Origin: Simplicispira lacusdiani
Lineage (GTDB): Bacteria > Pseudomonadota > Gammaproteobacteria > Burkholderiales > Burkholderiaceae_C
Length of the DNA stretch: 32,477 bases
Assembly: GCF_003604195.1 (NCBI RefSeq)
Contig: NZ_QXGR01000011.1
Span: forward strand, 1 to 32,477
Direction: 5' to 3'
The notes beneath the pieces were generated by a model that had not been told where the DNA came from, searched no databases, and saw only the letters and a program-made list of their open reading frames with translations. Positions within the stretch are counted from its first letter, which is position 1. The number at the start of each line of letters is the position of its first letter. A program made the position numbers and the translations under genes. Below, one piece after another: positions 8,846 through 16,342 of this stretch.

Positions 8846-10192
8846 TCAAAACCGTTGCATCTGGCAGCTGTGCGGCTGCTGCGCCTTCTCGGCCGGGATG
8901 TCGCGCACCACGCGGAAGCCGTAACCCGAGCCTTCCACGTCGAACTTCACGCCCGGCTGGCCCTGCTTGTCCATCACGCCCACCACCAGCGGTTGCTGGA
9001 ACTGGTGGTCGGCCGCGCGCATGCTGCCGCCGCGCCCGGCCAGCTGCACGCTGGCCTTTTCCATCTGGCGCGCCACGGCGGCCGCCTCCAGGCTGCCCGC
9101 GCCCTCGATGGACTGGGCCAGCGCCTCCACCATGAGCTGCATGCGCATGTGCACATAGTCGTCCTGCGGCTTGGGGAAGCGCTCGCGGAAGGACTGGTAG
9201 AAGGCCTCGCTCTGCGCGCCCGGCACGTTGGGCAGCCAGTCGGCCACGGCCACCACCTTGCCCAGGCCGGCGTCGCCAATGGCGGCCGGCGCGCCCAGGG
9301 CGTTGCCGTAGAAGGTGTAGAAGCTGCCGGTGAAACCCACCTCGCGCGCGGCCTTGACCAGCAGCGTCAGGTCGTTGCCCCAGTTGCCGGTGATGACGGC
9401 CTGCGCGCCGCTGCTCTTGATCTTGACGGCGTAGGGCGCGAAATCCTTCACGCGGCCCACGGGGTGCAGCTCGTCGCCCACCACGGCCACGTCGGGGCGC
9501 TGCGCGCCCAGTTGCTTCTTCGCCTCGCGCAGCACGGCCTGGCCGAAGCTGTAGTCCTGGCCGATCAGGTAGACGCTCTTGAGCGCCTTGTCGGCGCGCA
9601 GCACGTCCATGAGCGCGGCCATGCGCATGTCGGCATGGGCGTCGAAGCGGAAGTGCCAGAAGCTGCACTTCTCGTTGGTCAGGATGGGGTCCACGGCCGA
9701 GTAGTTGAGGAACAGCACGCGCTTGCCGGGTTCGCGCTCGTTGTGCTTGTTGATGGCGTCGATCAGCACCGCCGCCGTGGCCGAGGAGTTGCCCTGCATG
9801 ACCACGCGCGCGCCGTCGTCGATGGCCGCGCGCAGCGCCGACAGCGCCTCTTCGTTCTGGCCCTTGCTGTCATAGCGCGACACCGCCAGCGGACGCGTGC
9901 CGCCGGCACCGGCGGGCAGTTGCACCCCGCCGCGCGCGTTCACGCGATCGACAGCCCAGACGATGTTGCGGAATACCGCCTCGCCCGTGTTGGCGAAGGA
10001 GCCCGAGAGGCTTTCGATCAACGCCAGCTTGACGGGCGGGGCAGCCTGCGCGGTCGGGGCCGAAGCGCCCGGTGCAGGGGTCTGGGCATGGCTGGCCGTC
10101 ACGGCGCACACCGCCATCAGCGCCATCCCCCAGGCCAGGCGCCGTGGGGCCTGGGCCGCGAATTTCAACGGGGCAAGGTGAAAATTCTGCAT
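8846..10192 (-). CDS. LivK-type periplasmic ABC substrate-binding protein (orphan)
   Basis: A 448-residue type I periplasmic binding protein of the branched-chain amino acid/amide family. A signal peptide with basic residues Arg18-19, a hydrophobic core and an SHA cleavage site near residue 36 is followed by a Pro/Ala-rich linker. The mature fold starts at VKLALIESLSGSFANTGEAVF. Domain features such as the ATAAVLIDAINKHNE region and VYLIGQDYSFGQAVLREAKK are typical. The start is ATG 10192, with AAGGA ahead of it. No permease or ATPase gene is adjacent, so it must either serve a transporter encoded elsewhere or act as a sensor subunit. Its mature part is longer than usual for LivK. The ligand cannot be inferred. 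Confidence 0.88.
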   Translation of the reverse strand: MQNFHLAPLKFAAQAPRRLAWGMALMAVCAVTASHAQTPAPGASAPTAQAAPPVKLALIESLSGSFANTGEAVFRNIVWAVDRVNARGGVQLPAGAGGTRPLAVSRYDSKGQNEEALSALRAAIDDGARVVMQGNSSATAAVLIDAINKHNEREPGKRVLFLNYSAVDPILTNEKCSFWHFRFDAHADMRMAALMDVLRADKALKSVYLIGQDYSFGQAVLREAKKQLGAQRPDVAVVGDELHPVGRVKDFAPYAVKIKSSGAQAVITGNWGNDLTLLVKAAREVGFTGSFYTFYGNALGAPAAIGDAGLGKVVAVADWLPNVPGAQSEAFYQSFRERFPKPQDDYVHMRMQLMVEALAQSIEGAGSLEAAAVARQMEKASVQLAGRGGSMRAADHQFQQPLVVGVMDKQGQPGVKFDVEGSGYGFRVVRDIPAEKAQQPHSCQMQRF

Positions 10193-10203
10193 GTTCTTGG
10201 GTC

Positions 10204-10232
10204 CTTGAAAACGGTACGGGCACACCTAACTG
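10204..10232 (+). promoter_or_regulatory. Candidate heat-shock or sigma70 promoter of the hsp20 gene
   Basis: An exact CTTGAAA (10204-10210), the -35 sequence of RpoH promoters, lies about 78 bases before the small heat-shock gene. Downstream is a C-rich CACACCTAAC, which only partly resembles the RpoH -10 consensus CCCCATNT. The same bases can be read as a weak sigma70 promoter, TTGAAA-N16-TAACTG. Confidence 0.3.
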
Positions 10233-10287
10233 CGGGGCATGCGGTCAACACAACGGAAGCCGCGCAGTGTAATAGGAGTCCACTCTG

Positions 10288-10674
10288 ATGCTTTTCACCC
10301 CCATGCTCACCCGCCGCGCCGCCTGCGCCCCCCGCCCCGCCGACGTGGCCCTGCAGCGCTTCCTGCTCGGTACCCTGGCGGCGCAGCCTGCCGTCCGCCC
10401 CGCCGGCTACACCGTGGCGCAGGACGAGAAGGCCACCACGCTGCAGCTCGACGTGCCGGGCCTGGCCCGCGAGCAACTGCAGATCACCATCGAAGGCAAG
10501 CAAGTGCGGGTCAAGAGCATCGAAGGCGCGCCCCGCCAGGTGAGCCGCGCCTGGGAGCTGCCCGAAGACATCGACGCGGCCGCCAGCGCCGCCCGCCTGG
10601 AGAACGGCGTGCTCACGCTGACCCTGGCCAAGCTGCCCCCGGCCAGCAAGGCGGTGGAAATCACCGTCCACTGA
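10288..10674 (+). CDS. Small heat-shock protein, Hsp20/alpha-crystallin family
   Basis: A 128-residue cytoplasmic holdase. A short N-terminal arm (about 1-38) precedes an alpha-crystallin domain with the expected strands: GYTVAQDEKATTLQLDVPGL, LQITIEGKQVRVKS and the terminal LENGVLTLTLAKLPP, the last matching the family's near-invariant A-x-x-x-N-G-V-L motif. A C-terminal VEITV offers an I/V-x-I/V-type docking motif. It is somewhat shorter than typical bacterial Hsp20 (140-160). AGGAG nine bases before the ATG supports the start. It diverges from the orphan binding protein and is transcribed towards the glutathione S-transferase, with an intrinsic terminator between. Confidence 0.88.
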   Translation: MLFTPMLTRRAACAPRPADVALQRFLLGTLAAQPAVRPAGYTVAQDEKATTLQLDVPGLAREQLQITIEGKQVRVKSIEGAPRQVSRAWELPEDIDAAASAARLENGVLTLTLAKLPPASKAVEITVH

Positions 10675-10691
10675 CCCACCCATCCGATTGC

Positions 10692-10756
10692 TCCATAGCT
10701 ATCTTTTTGATAGCTTCCAGCGCCCACCGCGCAAGCGCTGCGGGCGCTTTTTTGCC
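10692..10756 (+). repeat. Repeat family A, copy 4 (terminator-bearing)
   Basis: GCTATCTTTTTGATAGC (10698-10714), TTCCAGCGCCC, an internal GCGCAAGCGC and GGGCGC ending in T6. Its first 30 bases match copy 2 closely. It lies between the convergent hsp20 and glutathione S-transferase genes. Confidence 0.75.
10719..10753 (+). terminator. Intrinsic terminator of the hsp20 gene, formed by repeat A
   Basis: A perfect seven-base-pair stem AGCGCCC (10719-10725)/GGGCGCT (10742-10748) can be extended by inner GCGC pairs and is followed by six T residues (10748-10753). This is a classic rho-independent terminator on the plus strand, 45 bases after the hsp20 stop. Confidence 0.8.
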
Positions 10757-10764
10757 TGAACTTG

Positions 10765-11424
10765 TCAATGCTTGCGCGCCTGGGCGCGCAGGGCCTGGTG
10801 GGCGGGCCGGTCGAGGCAGCGCGCGAGCCAGGCGGCCACCAGCGGAAATTCCTCCATCAGCGCGCGCGCCGGGCGCGCCCAGGCGAGCACGCTGGCCAGG
10901 CACAGGTCGGCCACGGTGAAACGCTCGGCGGCCACATGCGCCTGGCCGCGCGCCTGCTGCTGCGCCAGGTGCTGCTCCAGCACCCGCAAGGGCACGCGCA
11001 GGCGCTTCTCGGCGGCGTCGGCCAGCTCGGGCTTGCGCTCGGCGGCGGGCATGGCCACGCGGTGCATGAGCACGGTGAGCGCATCCTTCTCGGCCTCGGT
11101 AACGGCCCAGAAGCTCCAGCGCAGCGCCTCGGCGTCCTCGCGCGGCGTGGCCGGCGCGAGGTCGCTGCCATCGCCCTTGCCATGGTGGCGCGCCACGTAG
11201 AGCGCGCAGGCCATGCTTTCCCACACCGTCACGTCGCCGTCGGGCCGGCGGTCCACCAGCACGGGAATGTGGCCGTTGGGGTTGAGCGCCAGGAATTCGC
11301 TCGTGCGCGTGGCACCGCCCAGGTAGGGCGTGTGCACCTGCTCGAACTCCAGGCCCAGTTCGGCGGCGGCCCACAGCGGGCGCACGGCGCGGGACGCGGC
11401 AATGCCGTAGATCGTCAGACCCAT
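10765..11424 (-). CDS. Glutathione S-transferase family protein
   Basis: A 219-residue cytosolic GST. The N-terminal thioredoxin-like domain (MGLTIYGIAASRAVRPLW...) carries an early Ser/Arg cluster where the glutathione-activating residue sits, a cis-proline region at GHIPVLVD, and a glutathione-binding W-E-S segment (TVWESMACALYVA, the family's ES motif). The C-terminal all-helical domain includes RFTVADLCLASVLAWA. The start is ATG 11424 with GGAGA seven bases upstream; the frame stays open further back but only through the DUF2788 region. It is the last gene of a minus-strand group HAD-DUF2189-DUF2788-GST, 50 bases after DUF2788. Substrate unknown. Confidence 0.9.
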   Translation of the reverse strand: MGLTIYGIAASRAVRPLWAAAELGLEFEQVHTPYLGGATRTSEFLALNPNGHIPVLVDRRPDGDVTVWESMACALYVARHHGKGDGSDLAPATPREDAEALRWSFWAVTEAEKDALTVLMHRVAMPAAERKPELADAAEKRLRVPLRVLEQHLAQQQARGQAHVAAERFTVADLCLASVLAWARPARALMEEFPLVAAWLARCLDRPAHQALRAQARKH

Positions 11425-11474
11425 GGGGTCGTCTCCTTGCAGAAAAAACGAAGGGGAAGGCTCAGGAACAGGCC

Positions 11475-11687
11475 CTAGCGCTCCAGCCACCACTGGATCA
11501 GGTACTTGGCGAGAAAGCCGATGAAGCCCACGCCCAGGCCCAGGAACAGCACGAAGGTGCCGAATTTGCCGGCCTTGGACTCCCAGGCCAGGTGGCCGAT
11601 GATGAACACCATGAACAGGATGAAGGCGGCGACGCCGTAGGTGAGAAAGAAGGCCGACAGCTCGGCTTCGGTGTATCCAAAAATCAC
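11475..11687 (-). CDS. DUF2788 small membrane protein
   Basis: A 70-residue protein with two hydrophobic helices (about 12-31 and 43-63) separated by a short charged loop, HLAWESKAGKFGTF, and ending KYLIQWWLER. This layout and the conserved SKAGKFGTFVLFLGL segment match the DUF2788 family of proteobacterial mini-membrane proteins of unknown function. There is no in-frame ATG. I placed the start at GTG 11687, which overlaps the upstream DUF2189 stop as GTGA and implies translational coupling; an ATT two codons earlier is less likely. Confidence 0.82.
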   Translation of the reverse strand: MIFGYTEAELSAFFLTYGVAAFILFMVFIIGHLAWESKAGKFGTFVLFLGLGVGFIGFLAKYLIQWWLER

Positions 11688-12547
11688 AATGCCATTCCGT
11701 TGCGTTGCTCCGCGTCCAAACCACCCGCCGTGCCCCCCGGTTCGCGTTCGGGCAGGCTCGACGCATCGACTAGGTCCCGGTAGGCATGCCAGCTCGCATG
11801 GCCCAGCACGGGCATCGCCACCACCAGGCCGAGCATCAGCGTGGCCATGCCCAGCAGCGTGAGCGCCAGGATCAGCGCCGTCCACATCGCCATGGTGGCG
11901 GGGTTGGCCAGCACCGTCTGCCAGCTGGTCAGCACCGCCTGCCACAGGGAGGCGCGCCGGTCCAGCAGCAGCGGCAGGGCCACCACGCTGGAGGCGAAGA
12001 TCGGCGCCGCCATCAGGCTGCCCAGTGCCAGCCAGAGGGTGAACAGCGTGCTGTCGCGGGCCAGCACCACGTGCAGAAGGAAATCGGCCGGTGTGCGCAC
12101 GGGCTCGGGGGCGAGGAGCGTGATGAGCGCGGACGAGGTCAGCACCCAGCCGGTGGCGGCCAGCGCCAGCAGGCCGCCGAACCGGACCAGGCACCAGTAG
12201 TCATTGTCCCACCGCGTGCGGTAGTGGCTCTGCCAGAACAGCCAGGTGCGCACCACCACGGCCGCGTTCGCGGGCTCGTCGCGCTCCAGCGCGCGGCTCA
12301 GCACATAGAAGCTCGTGGCCAGCACCGGCGCCACCACGAGAAAGCCCGACAGCGCCCCGGCCAGCAGCCAGAACTTGTCGCGCGCCACGGCCGCGATCAG
12401 CAGGCCGGCCACGGCCAGCGCCAGCCCGTGGGCCAGGCTCACGGCGCCCGCGCGCCACATGTCGCGCCAGCCCAGGGCCAGCCAGGCCAGGGGGCGGGTG
12501 AAGGCGATGGAGCGCACCTGGGGCAAGGCAACGGAGGTCTTTGGCAT
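11684..12547 (-). CDS. DUF2189 integral membrane protein
   Basis: A 287-residue inner-membrane protein with about six hydrophobic helices (near 38-55, 60-83, 124-146, 168-190, 215-232 and 234-252). The regions PLAWLALGWRDMWRAGAVSL near the N-terminus and LWQAVLTSWQTVLANPATMAMW in the second half match the DUF2189 family, which has no known function. The start is ATG 12547, without a strong ribosome-binding site. It sits 45 bases after the HAD hydrolase, and its TGA overlaps the GTG start of DUF2788, so the two membrane proteins are probably made together. Confidence 0.85.
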   Translation of the reverse strand: MPKTSVALPQVRSIAFTRPLAWLALGWRDMWRAGAVSLAHGLALAVAGLLIAAVARDKFWLLAGALSGFLVVAPVLATSFYVLSRALERDEPANAAVVVRTWLFWQSHYRTRWDNDYWCLVRFGGLLALAATGWVLTSSALITLLAPEPVRTPADFLLHVVLARDSTLFTLWLALGSLMAAPIFASSVVALPLLLDRRASLWQAVLTSWQTVLANPATMAMWTALILALTLLGMATLMLGLVVAMPVLGHASWHAYRDLVDASSLPEREPGGTAGGLDAEQRNGMAL

Positions 12548-12592
12548 GGTTCAGGTCGTGTGGGTGGTTCGGGGTGGCGTGCCGGTTCGGTT

Positions 12593-13300
12593 TCAGTCCA
12601 GCAGGCGCCGCAGGTCATGCAGGCTGGCCACGGTGGCATGGGGCACCGGGCCCTCGTGCGGCCAGGCGGCGCCCTCGCGGTTGAGCCAGACGGTCTGCAG
12701 GCCCGCCTGCAGCGCGCCCACGCCGTCGAGGTGCGCGTCGTCGCCGATGTGCAGCACCTGGCCGGGCTCCACGCCCGCGGCGCGCGCGCCCTGCAGGAAG
12801 ATGCGCGCATCGGGCTTGGCGGCACCGGCCTCGCTCGCGCTGATGGCAGCATGGAAATAGCGCCCCAGGCCCACGCGCCGCACGTCGGCATTGCCGTTGG
12901 ACAGGGCCACCACGGGCCAGCGGGCGCTGAGGTATTCCAGCGCGGGCAACGCGTCCTCGAACAGCTCGACGCGCTGGCGCTCGTCGAAGAACACCTCGAA
13001 CGCGGGCTCGGCCAGCGCCGGATCGTCGCCGGCCTGCGTGAGCGCCAGGCGAATGGACTCGCGGCGCAGCGCGGCCAGATCGTGGCGCAGGTCGGGGCGC
13101 AGCTGGTCCATGCGGTCGCGGATGGCGCGCAGCGCGCCGGGCGTGGTGTACAGCGCCCGGGTGGCCGGCGCGTGCCCGGCCAGCCAGTCGAGCAGCACCG
13201 CCTCGGCGCGGGCGATGGTGGGCCAGATGGGCCACAGCGTGTCATCGAGGTCGAGGGTGATGGCTCGGATACGGGAGGGGTCGAGGATGGCGTCGGACAC
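12593..13300 (-). CDS. HAD-superfamily hydrolase
   Basis: A 235-residue haloacid-dehalogenase-fold enzyme, probably a phosphatase. Motif I is DLDDT (Asp17 nucleophile, Asp19 acid/base), motif II is the Ser in VVALSNGN, motif III is the Lys of AAKPDARIF, and motif IV is HIGDDAHLD. A helical C1-type cap follows motif I. All catalytic residues are present. The best start is GTG 13300, since no ATG precedes motif I in frame; the open frame upstream runs antisense into the next gene. Substrate unknown; phosphoglycolate-, nucleotide- or sugar-phosphate-like activities are all possible. It is first of the HAD-DUF2189-DUF2788-GST group and diverges from the DUF2946 gene. Confidence 0.87.
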   Translation of the reverse strand: MSDAILDPSRIRAITLDLDDTLWPIWPTIARAEAVLLDWLAGHAPATRALYTTPGALRAIRDRMDQLRPDLRHDLAALRRESIRLALTQAGDDPALAEPAFEVFFDERQRVELFEDALPALEYLSARWPVVALSNGNADVRRVGLGRYFHAAISASEAGAAKPDARIFLQGARAAGVEPGQVLHIGDDAHLDGVGALQAGLQTVWLNREGAAWPHEGPVPHATVASLHDLRRLLD

Positions 13301-13447
13301 TGCGGCTGCGGGGAAGGCGGGACGGAAGAACAGGCACCCGGATGGGCGCGATCCAAGAATACCCCAGCGCGCAAGCCCTTGCACGGCCGCCCCCATGCCG
13401 TGCGCCCTTGATGCATGACAAGGCATGCCACGCCCTGGCGCACCAGA

Positions 13448-13864
13448 ATGCTTCCCGTGACCTCCCACCACAGCCTCTCCAGACACCGCCACCTGGCCAT
13501 GGCCCTGGCGGTGCTCGCGCTGTTCGCGCAGCTCTGGACGGGACAGGCCAGCGCCGCGCACCTGGCACAGATGCTCTCGGAGCAGTTCCTGCGCGGCGAC
13601 GTCTGCACGGTGCAGCCCCTGGCCCACGATGGCGACCCGGTGCCCGACGGCCCGCAGGGCGGCCACGCCATGGGCAGCGCGCTCAGCTGCCCGGTCTGCA
13701 GCGTGGCGGGCGCCGGCTTCACGCCTGTCGGCACCGCACCCGTGGTCGCGGCCCTGCAGGCGCAGGCGCTGTACCGCGCGGTTTTCGCGTCCGCCACGGC
13801 GCGGGCGCCACGGCATGCCAACCTGAGACCTCCGGCGCACGCCCCTCCCCGGGCCTGGATCTGA
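13448..13864 (+). CDS. DUF2946-type exported protein, likely copper-related
   Basis: A 138-residue exported protein. A basic N-terminus (His/Arg-rich) and a hydrophobic stretch (about 17-34) ending QASA form a signal peptide. The mature part carries His60, His73, Met75 and the paired cysteines Cys81/Cys84 in SCPVCS, potential soft-metal ligands and the hallmark of DUF2946 proteins. Such proteins are commonly found beside TonB-dependent copper receptors, as here: the receptor begins 95 bases downstream. I chose ATG 13448, which gives a normal signal peptide; ATG 13415 adds eleven residues. Neither has a clear ribosome-binding site. Copper binding is an inference. Confidence 0.75.
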   Translation: MLPVTSHHSLSRHRHLAMALAVLALFAQLWTGQASAAHLAQMLSEQFLRGDVCTVQPLAHDGDPVPDGPQGGHAMGSALSCPVCSVAGAGFTPVGTAPVVAALQAQALYRAVFASATARAPRHANLRPPAHAPPRAWI

Positions 13865-13959
13865 AAGTCTTTACTCTTTGGTAGTGCCCGTGGCCGCTCC
13901 TGGCCCCGGGCACCTGCCGCATGGGCTCGCGCCCGCCTTTCCTTTCCCGTTCCATCGCC

Positions 13960-16212
13960 ATGAATTCCCCCTTCCGTTGGCGTGCCCACGCGGCACGCGC
14001 ACGCGGCCATGCCCTGCGCCCCTTGTGCGCCCTGCTGGCCTCCCTGCCTTTTGCCGCCCTCGCCCAGGACGCCTCGCTCCAGCCCGTCACCGTCAAGGCC
14101 GCCAAGCCCGCCATCCAGTCCACGGGCGAGACCGACCCCGACACCCTGCAGGCCGGCCGCGCCGCCAGCAGCGACACCGCCAGCCTGCTGCGCGGCCTGC
14201 CGGGCGTGAGCCTGTTCGGCGCGGGCGGTGTCTCCAGCCTACCCAGCGTGCACGGCCTGTCCGACGACCGGCTGCGCATCCAGGTCGATGGTATGGACCT
14301 GGTCTCGTCCTGCGGCAACCACATGAACCCGCCGCTGTCGTACATCGACCCCACGCGCGTGGGCAGCGTGCGCCTGTTCGCCGGCATCACGCCGGTGAGC
14401 GTGGGCGGCGACAGCATCGGCGCCACCATCCAGGTCGAATCGCCCGCGCCCGAATTCGCCGCGCCCGGCCAGGGGCGCCTGCTCAAGGGCGAGGCCGGCA
14501 CCTTCTACCGCAGCAACGGCAACGGCATGGGCGCCCACCTCTCAGCCACCTACGCCACCGAGAAGACGAGCCTGCGCTACGACGGCTCCACCGCCCAGGC
14601 CGACAACTACAAGGCGGCCCGCGCCTTCAAGGCCGCCGGCCCCGCCGCCAGCAACAAGCCCGCGCAGTGGCTCGACGGCGATGAAGTGGGTTCATCGAGC
14701 TACAAGACCCGCAACCACTCGCTGGCCTACGCGCTGCGCAGCGACGGGCACCTGGTCGAGATGCGCCTGGGCCTGCAGGACATCCCCTACCAGAACTACC
14801 CGAACCAGCGCATGGACATGACGGGCAACGACAGCCACCAGTTCAACCTGCGCTACCAGGGCGAATACGCCTGGGGCCGGCTCCAGGCCCGCGCCTACCA
14901 CGAGAACACGCGCCACAGCATGAACTTCGGCCCGGACAAGCAGTTCTGGTACGGCCCGGCCGGCAACGTGCCCGGCATGCCCATGGACACCGAGGGCAAG
15001 ACCACCGGCGTGCAGGTCAAGGGCGATGTGGCCCTGTCGGCGCGCGACACGCTGCGCGTGGGCGCCGAGGCGCAGCGCTATGGGCTGGACGACTGGTGGC
15101 TGCCCTCGGGCGGCGGCATGGCGCCCAACACCTTCTGGAACATCCGCGATGGCCAGCGCAACCGCTTCGACGTGTTCGGCGAATGGGAGGCCCGCTGGAA
15201 CCCGCAGTGGCTCTCGCAGATCGGCCTGCGCGGCAGCCATGTGCGCAGCGACAGCGGCCCGGTGCAGGGCTACAACGCCAACTACGCCATGGAGGCCAAC
15301 GCCTTCAACGCCAAGGACCGCAAGCGCAGCGACAGCCACATCGACGTGACCGCGCTGGCGCGCTACACGCCCAGCGCCAACGCCAGCTACGAGTTCGGCT
15401 TCGCGCACAAGACACGCTCGCCCAACCTGTACGAACGCTACACCTGGTCCACCGGCGGCATGGCCATGCGCATGATCAACCTCGTGGGCGACGGCAACGG
15501 CTATGTGGGCAACCCCGACCTCCAGCCCGAAACCGCCAACACCCTGAGCGCCACGGCCGACTGGCACGACGCCACGGGCGAGCAGTGGGGCGTGAAGTTC
15601 ACGCCCTACCTGAGCTACGTGCAGAACTACATCGACGCCAAGCGCTGCAGCGGCGGCGGCGCGATGACGGCCTGCACCGCCGCCAACCGCACGGCTACCA
15701 CCGGCTTCGTCTACCTGCAGTTCGCCAACCAGGATGCGCGCCTGCACGGTTTCGACCTCTCGGGCTTCACCGACCTGGGCAAGACCGCGAACTGGGGCCA
15801 GTTCACGCTCAGCGGCATGCTCAGCTACGTGCAGGGCAAGAACCGCGAAACGGGCGACCACCTCTACGGCATCATGCCGCTCAATGGCCGCGTGGCCCTC
15901 ACCCAGCGCCTGGGCGCCTGGAGCGGCACGGCCGAACTGCTGATGGTCAGCGCCAAGACCCGTGTCTCGGCGGTGCGCAATGAACTGCCCACCGCCGGCT
16001 ACGGCCTGGTGAACCTGCGCGCCAGCTACGAATGGAAGCAGGTGCGGCTGGATGTGGGCATCGACAACCTGTTCGACCGCTTCTACAACCACCCGCAAGG
16101 CGGCGCCTACGTGGGCCAGGGCATGACCATGGCCGGCACCGCCGTGCCCTGGGGCGTGCGCGTGCCCGGCATGGGCCGCTCGGTGAACGTGGGGGTGACC
16201 GTGAAGTTCTGA
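13960..16212 (+). CDS. TonB-dependent outer-membrane receptor, OprC-like (copper)
   Basis: A 750-residue outer-membrane beta-barrel. A signal peptide ends near FAALAQ (36), followed by the plug domain (about 60-165, with RGLPGVSLFGAGG and HGLSDDRLRIQVDGMDL). The barrel ends in a terminal Phe (VTVKF), the Bam sorting signal. Two features point to the OprC/NosA copper receptors: a Cys-x-x-x-Met motif (Cys118, Met122) in CGNHMNPP and a His-x-Met motif (His319, Met321) in NTRHSMNF, the combination that binds copper in Pseudomonas OprC. Met285/Met287 lie close by. ATG 13960 gives the proper signal peptide; an in-frame ATG at 13921 adds thirteen residues. Preceded by DUF2946 and followed by two terminators. 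Energised by TonB-ExbBD encoded elsewhere. Confidence 0.9.
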   Translation: MNSPFRWRAHAARARGHALRPLCALLASLPFAALAQDASLQPVTVKAAKPAIQSTGETDPDTLQAGRAASSDTASLLRGLPGVSLFGAGGVSSLPSVHGLSDDRLRIQVDGMDLVSSCGNHMNPPLSYIDPTRVGSVRLFAGITPVSVGGDSIGATIQVESPAPEFAAPGQGRLLKGEAGTFYRSNGNGMGAHLSATYATEKTSLRYDGSTAQADNYKAARAFKAAGPAASNKPAQWLDGDEVGSSSYKTRNHSLAYALRSDGHLVEMRLGLQDIPYQNYPNQRMDMTGNDSHQFNLRYQGEYAWGRLQARAYHENTRHSMNFGPDKQFWYGPAGNVPGMPMDTEGKTTGVQVKGDVALSARDTLRVGAEAQRYGLDDWWLPSGGGMAPNTFWNIRDGQRNRFDVFGEWEARWNPQWLSQIGLRGSHVRSDSGPVQGYNANYAMEANAFNAKDRKRSDSHIDVTALARYTPSANASYEFGFAHKTRSPNLYERYTWSTGGMAMRMINLVGDGNGYVGNPDLQPETANTLSATADWHDATGEQWGVKFTPYLSYVQNYIDAKRCSGGGAMTACTAANRTATTGFVYLQFANQDARLHGFDLSGFTDLGKTANWGQFTLSGMLSYVQGKNRETGDHLYGIMPLNGRVALTQRLGAWSGTAELLMVSAKTRVSAVRNELPTAGYGLVNLRASYEWKQVRLDVGIDNLFDRFYNHPQGGAYVGQGMTMAGTAVPWGVRVPGMGRSVNVGVTVKF

Positions 16213-16231
16213 CACCGCATACCAAGGCCCG

Positions 16232-16264
16232 GGCGGCGAGGCCTGAACCATCGCCGCCGTTTTA
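16232..16264 (+). terminator. Intrinsic terminator after the TonB receptor
   Basis: A perfect eight-base-pair stem GGCGGCGA (16232-16239)/TCGCCGCC (16251-16258) with an eleven-base loop is followed by GTTTTAC. It lies 20 bases after the receptor stop. Confidence 0.75.
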
Positions 16265-16270
16265 CTCCAT

Positions 16271-16318
16271 TTTTGATAGCACCTTGCGCTTATTCCATAA
16301 GCCCAAGGTGCTTTTTTT
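16271..16318 (+). repeat. Repeat family A, copy 5 (terminator-bearing)
   Basis: TTTTGATAGC is followed by ACCTTGCGCTTATTCCATAAGC and CAAGGTGCT with a T tract. The left GCTAT arm is lost, but the GATAGC block and the second hairpin keep the family order. The element continues towards an AAGCTAT (16325-16331) just before the next gene. Confidence 0.6.
16278..16318 (+). terminator. Second intrinsic terminator, formed by repeat A
   Basis: A perfect nine-base-pair stem AGCACCTTG (16278-16286)/CAAGGTGCT (16304-16312) is followed by seven T residues (16312-16318). The stem sequence differs from the equivalent stem in copy 4 (AGCGCCC/GGGCGCT) but pairing is preserved. It isolates the receptor from the RusA-like gene. 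Confidence 0.8.
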
Positions 16319-16342
16319 GTTCATAAGCTATAGTGCCGGGCC

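Noticed and set aside
13921..13959. Earlier ATG for the TonB receptor
   Set aside because: It would add thirteen residues ahead of a normal signal peptide; the second ATG gives the expected receptor N-terminus.
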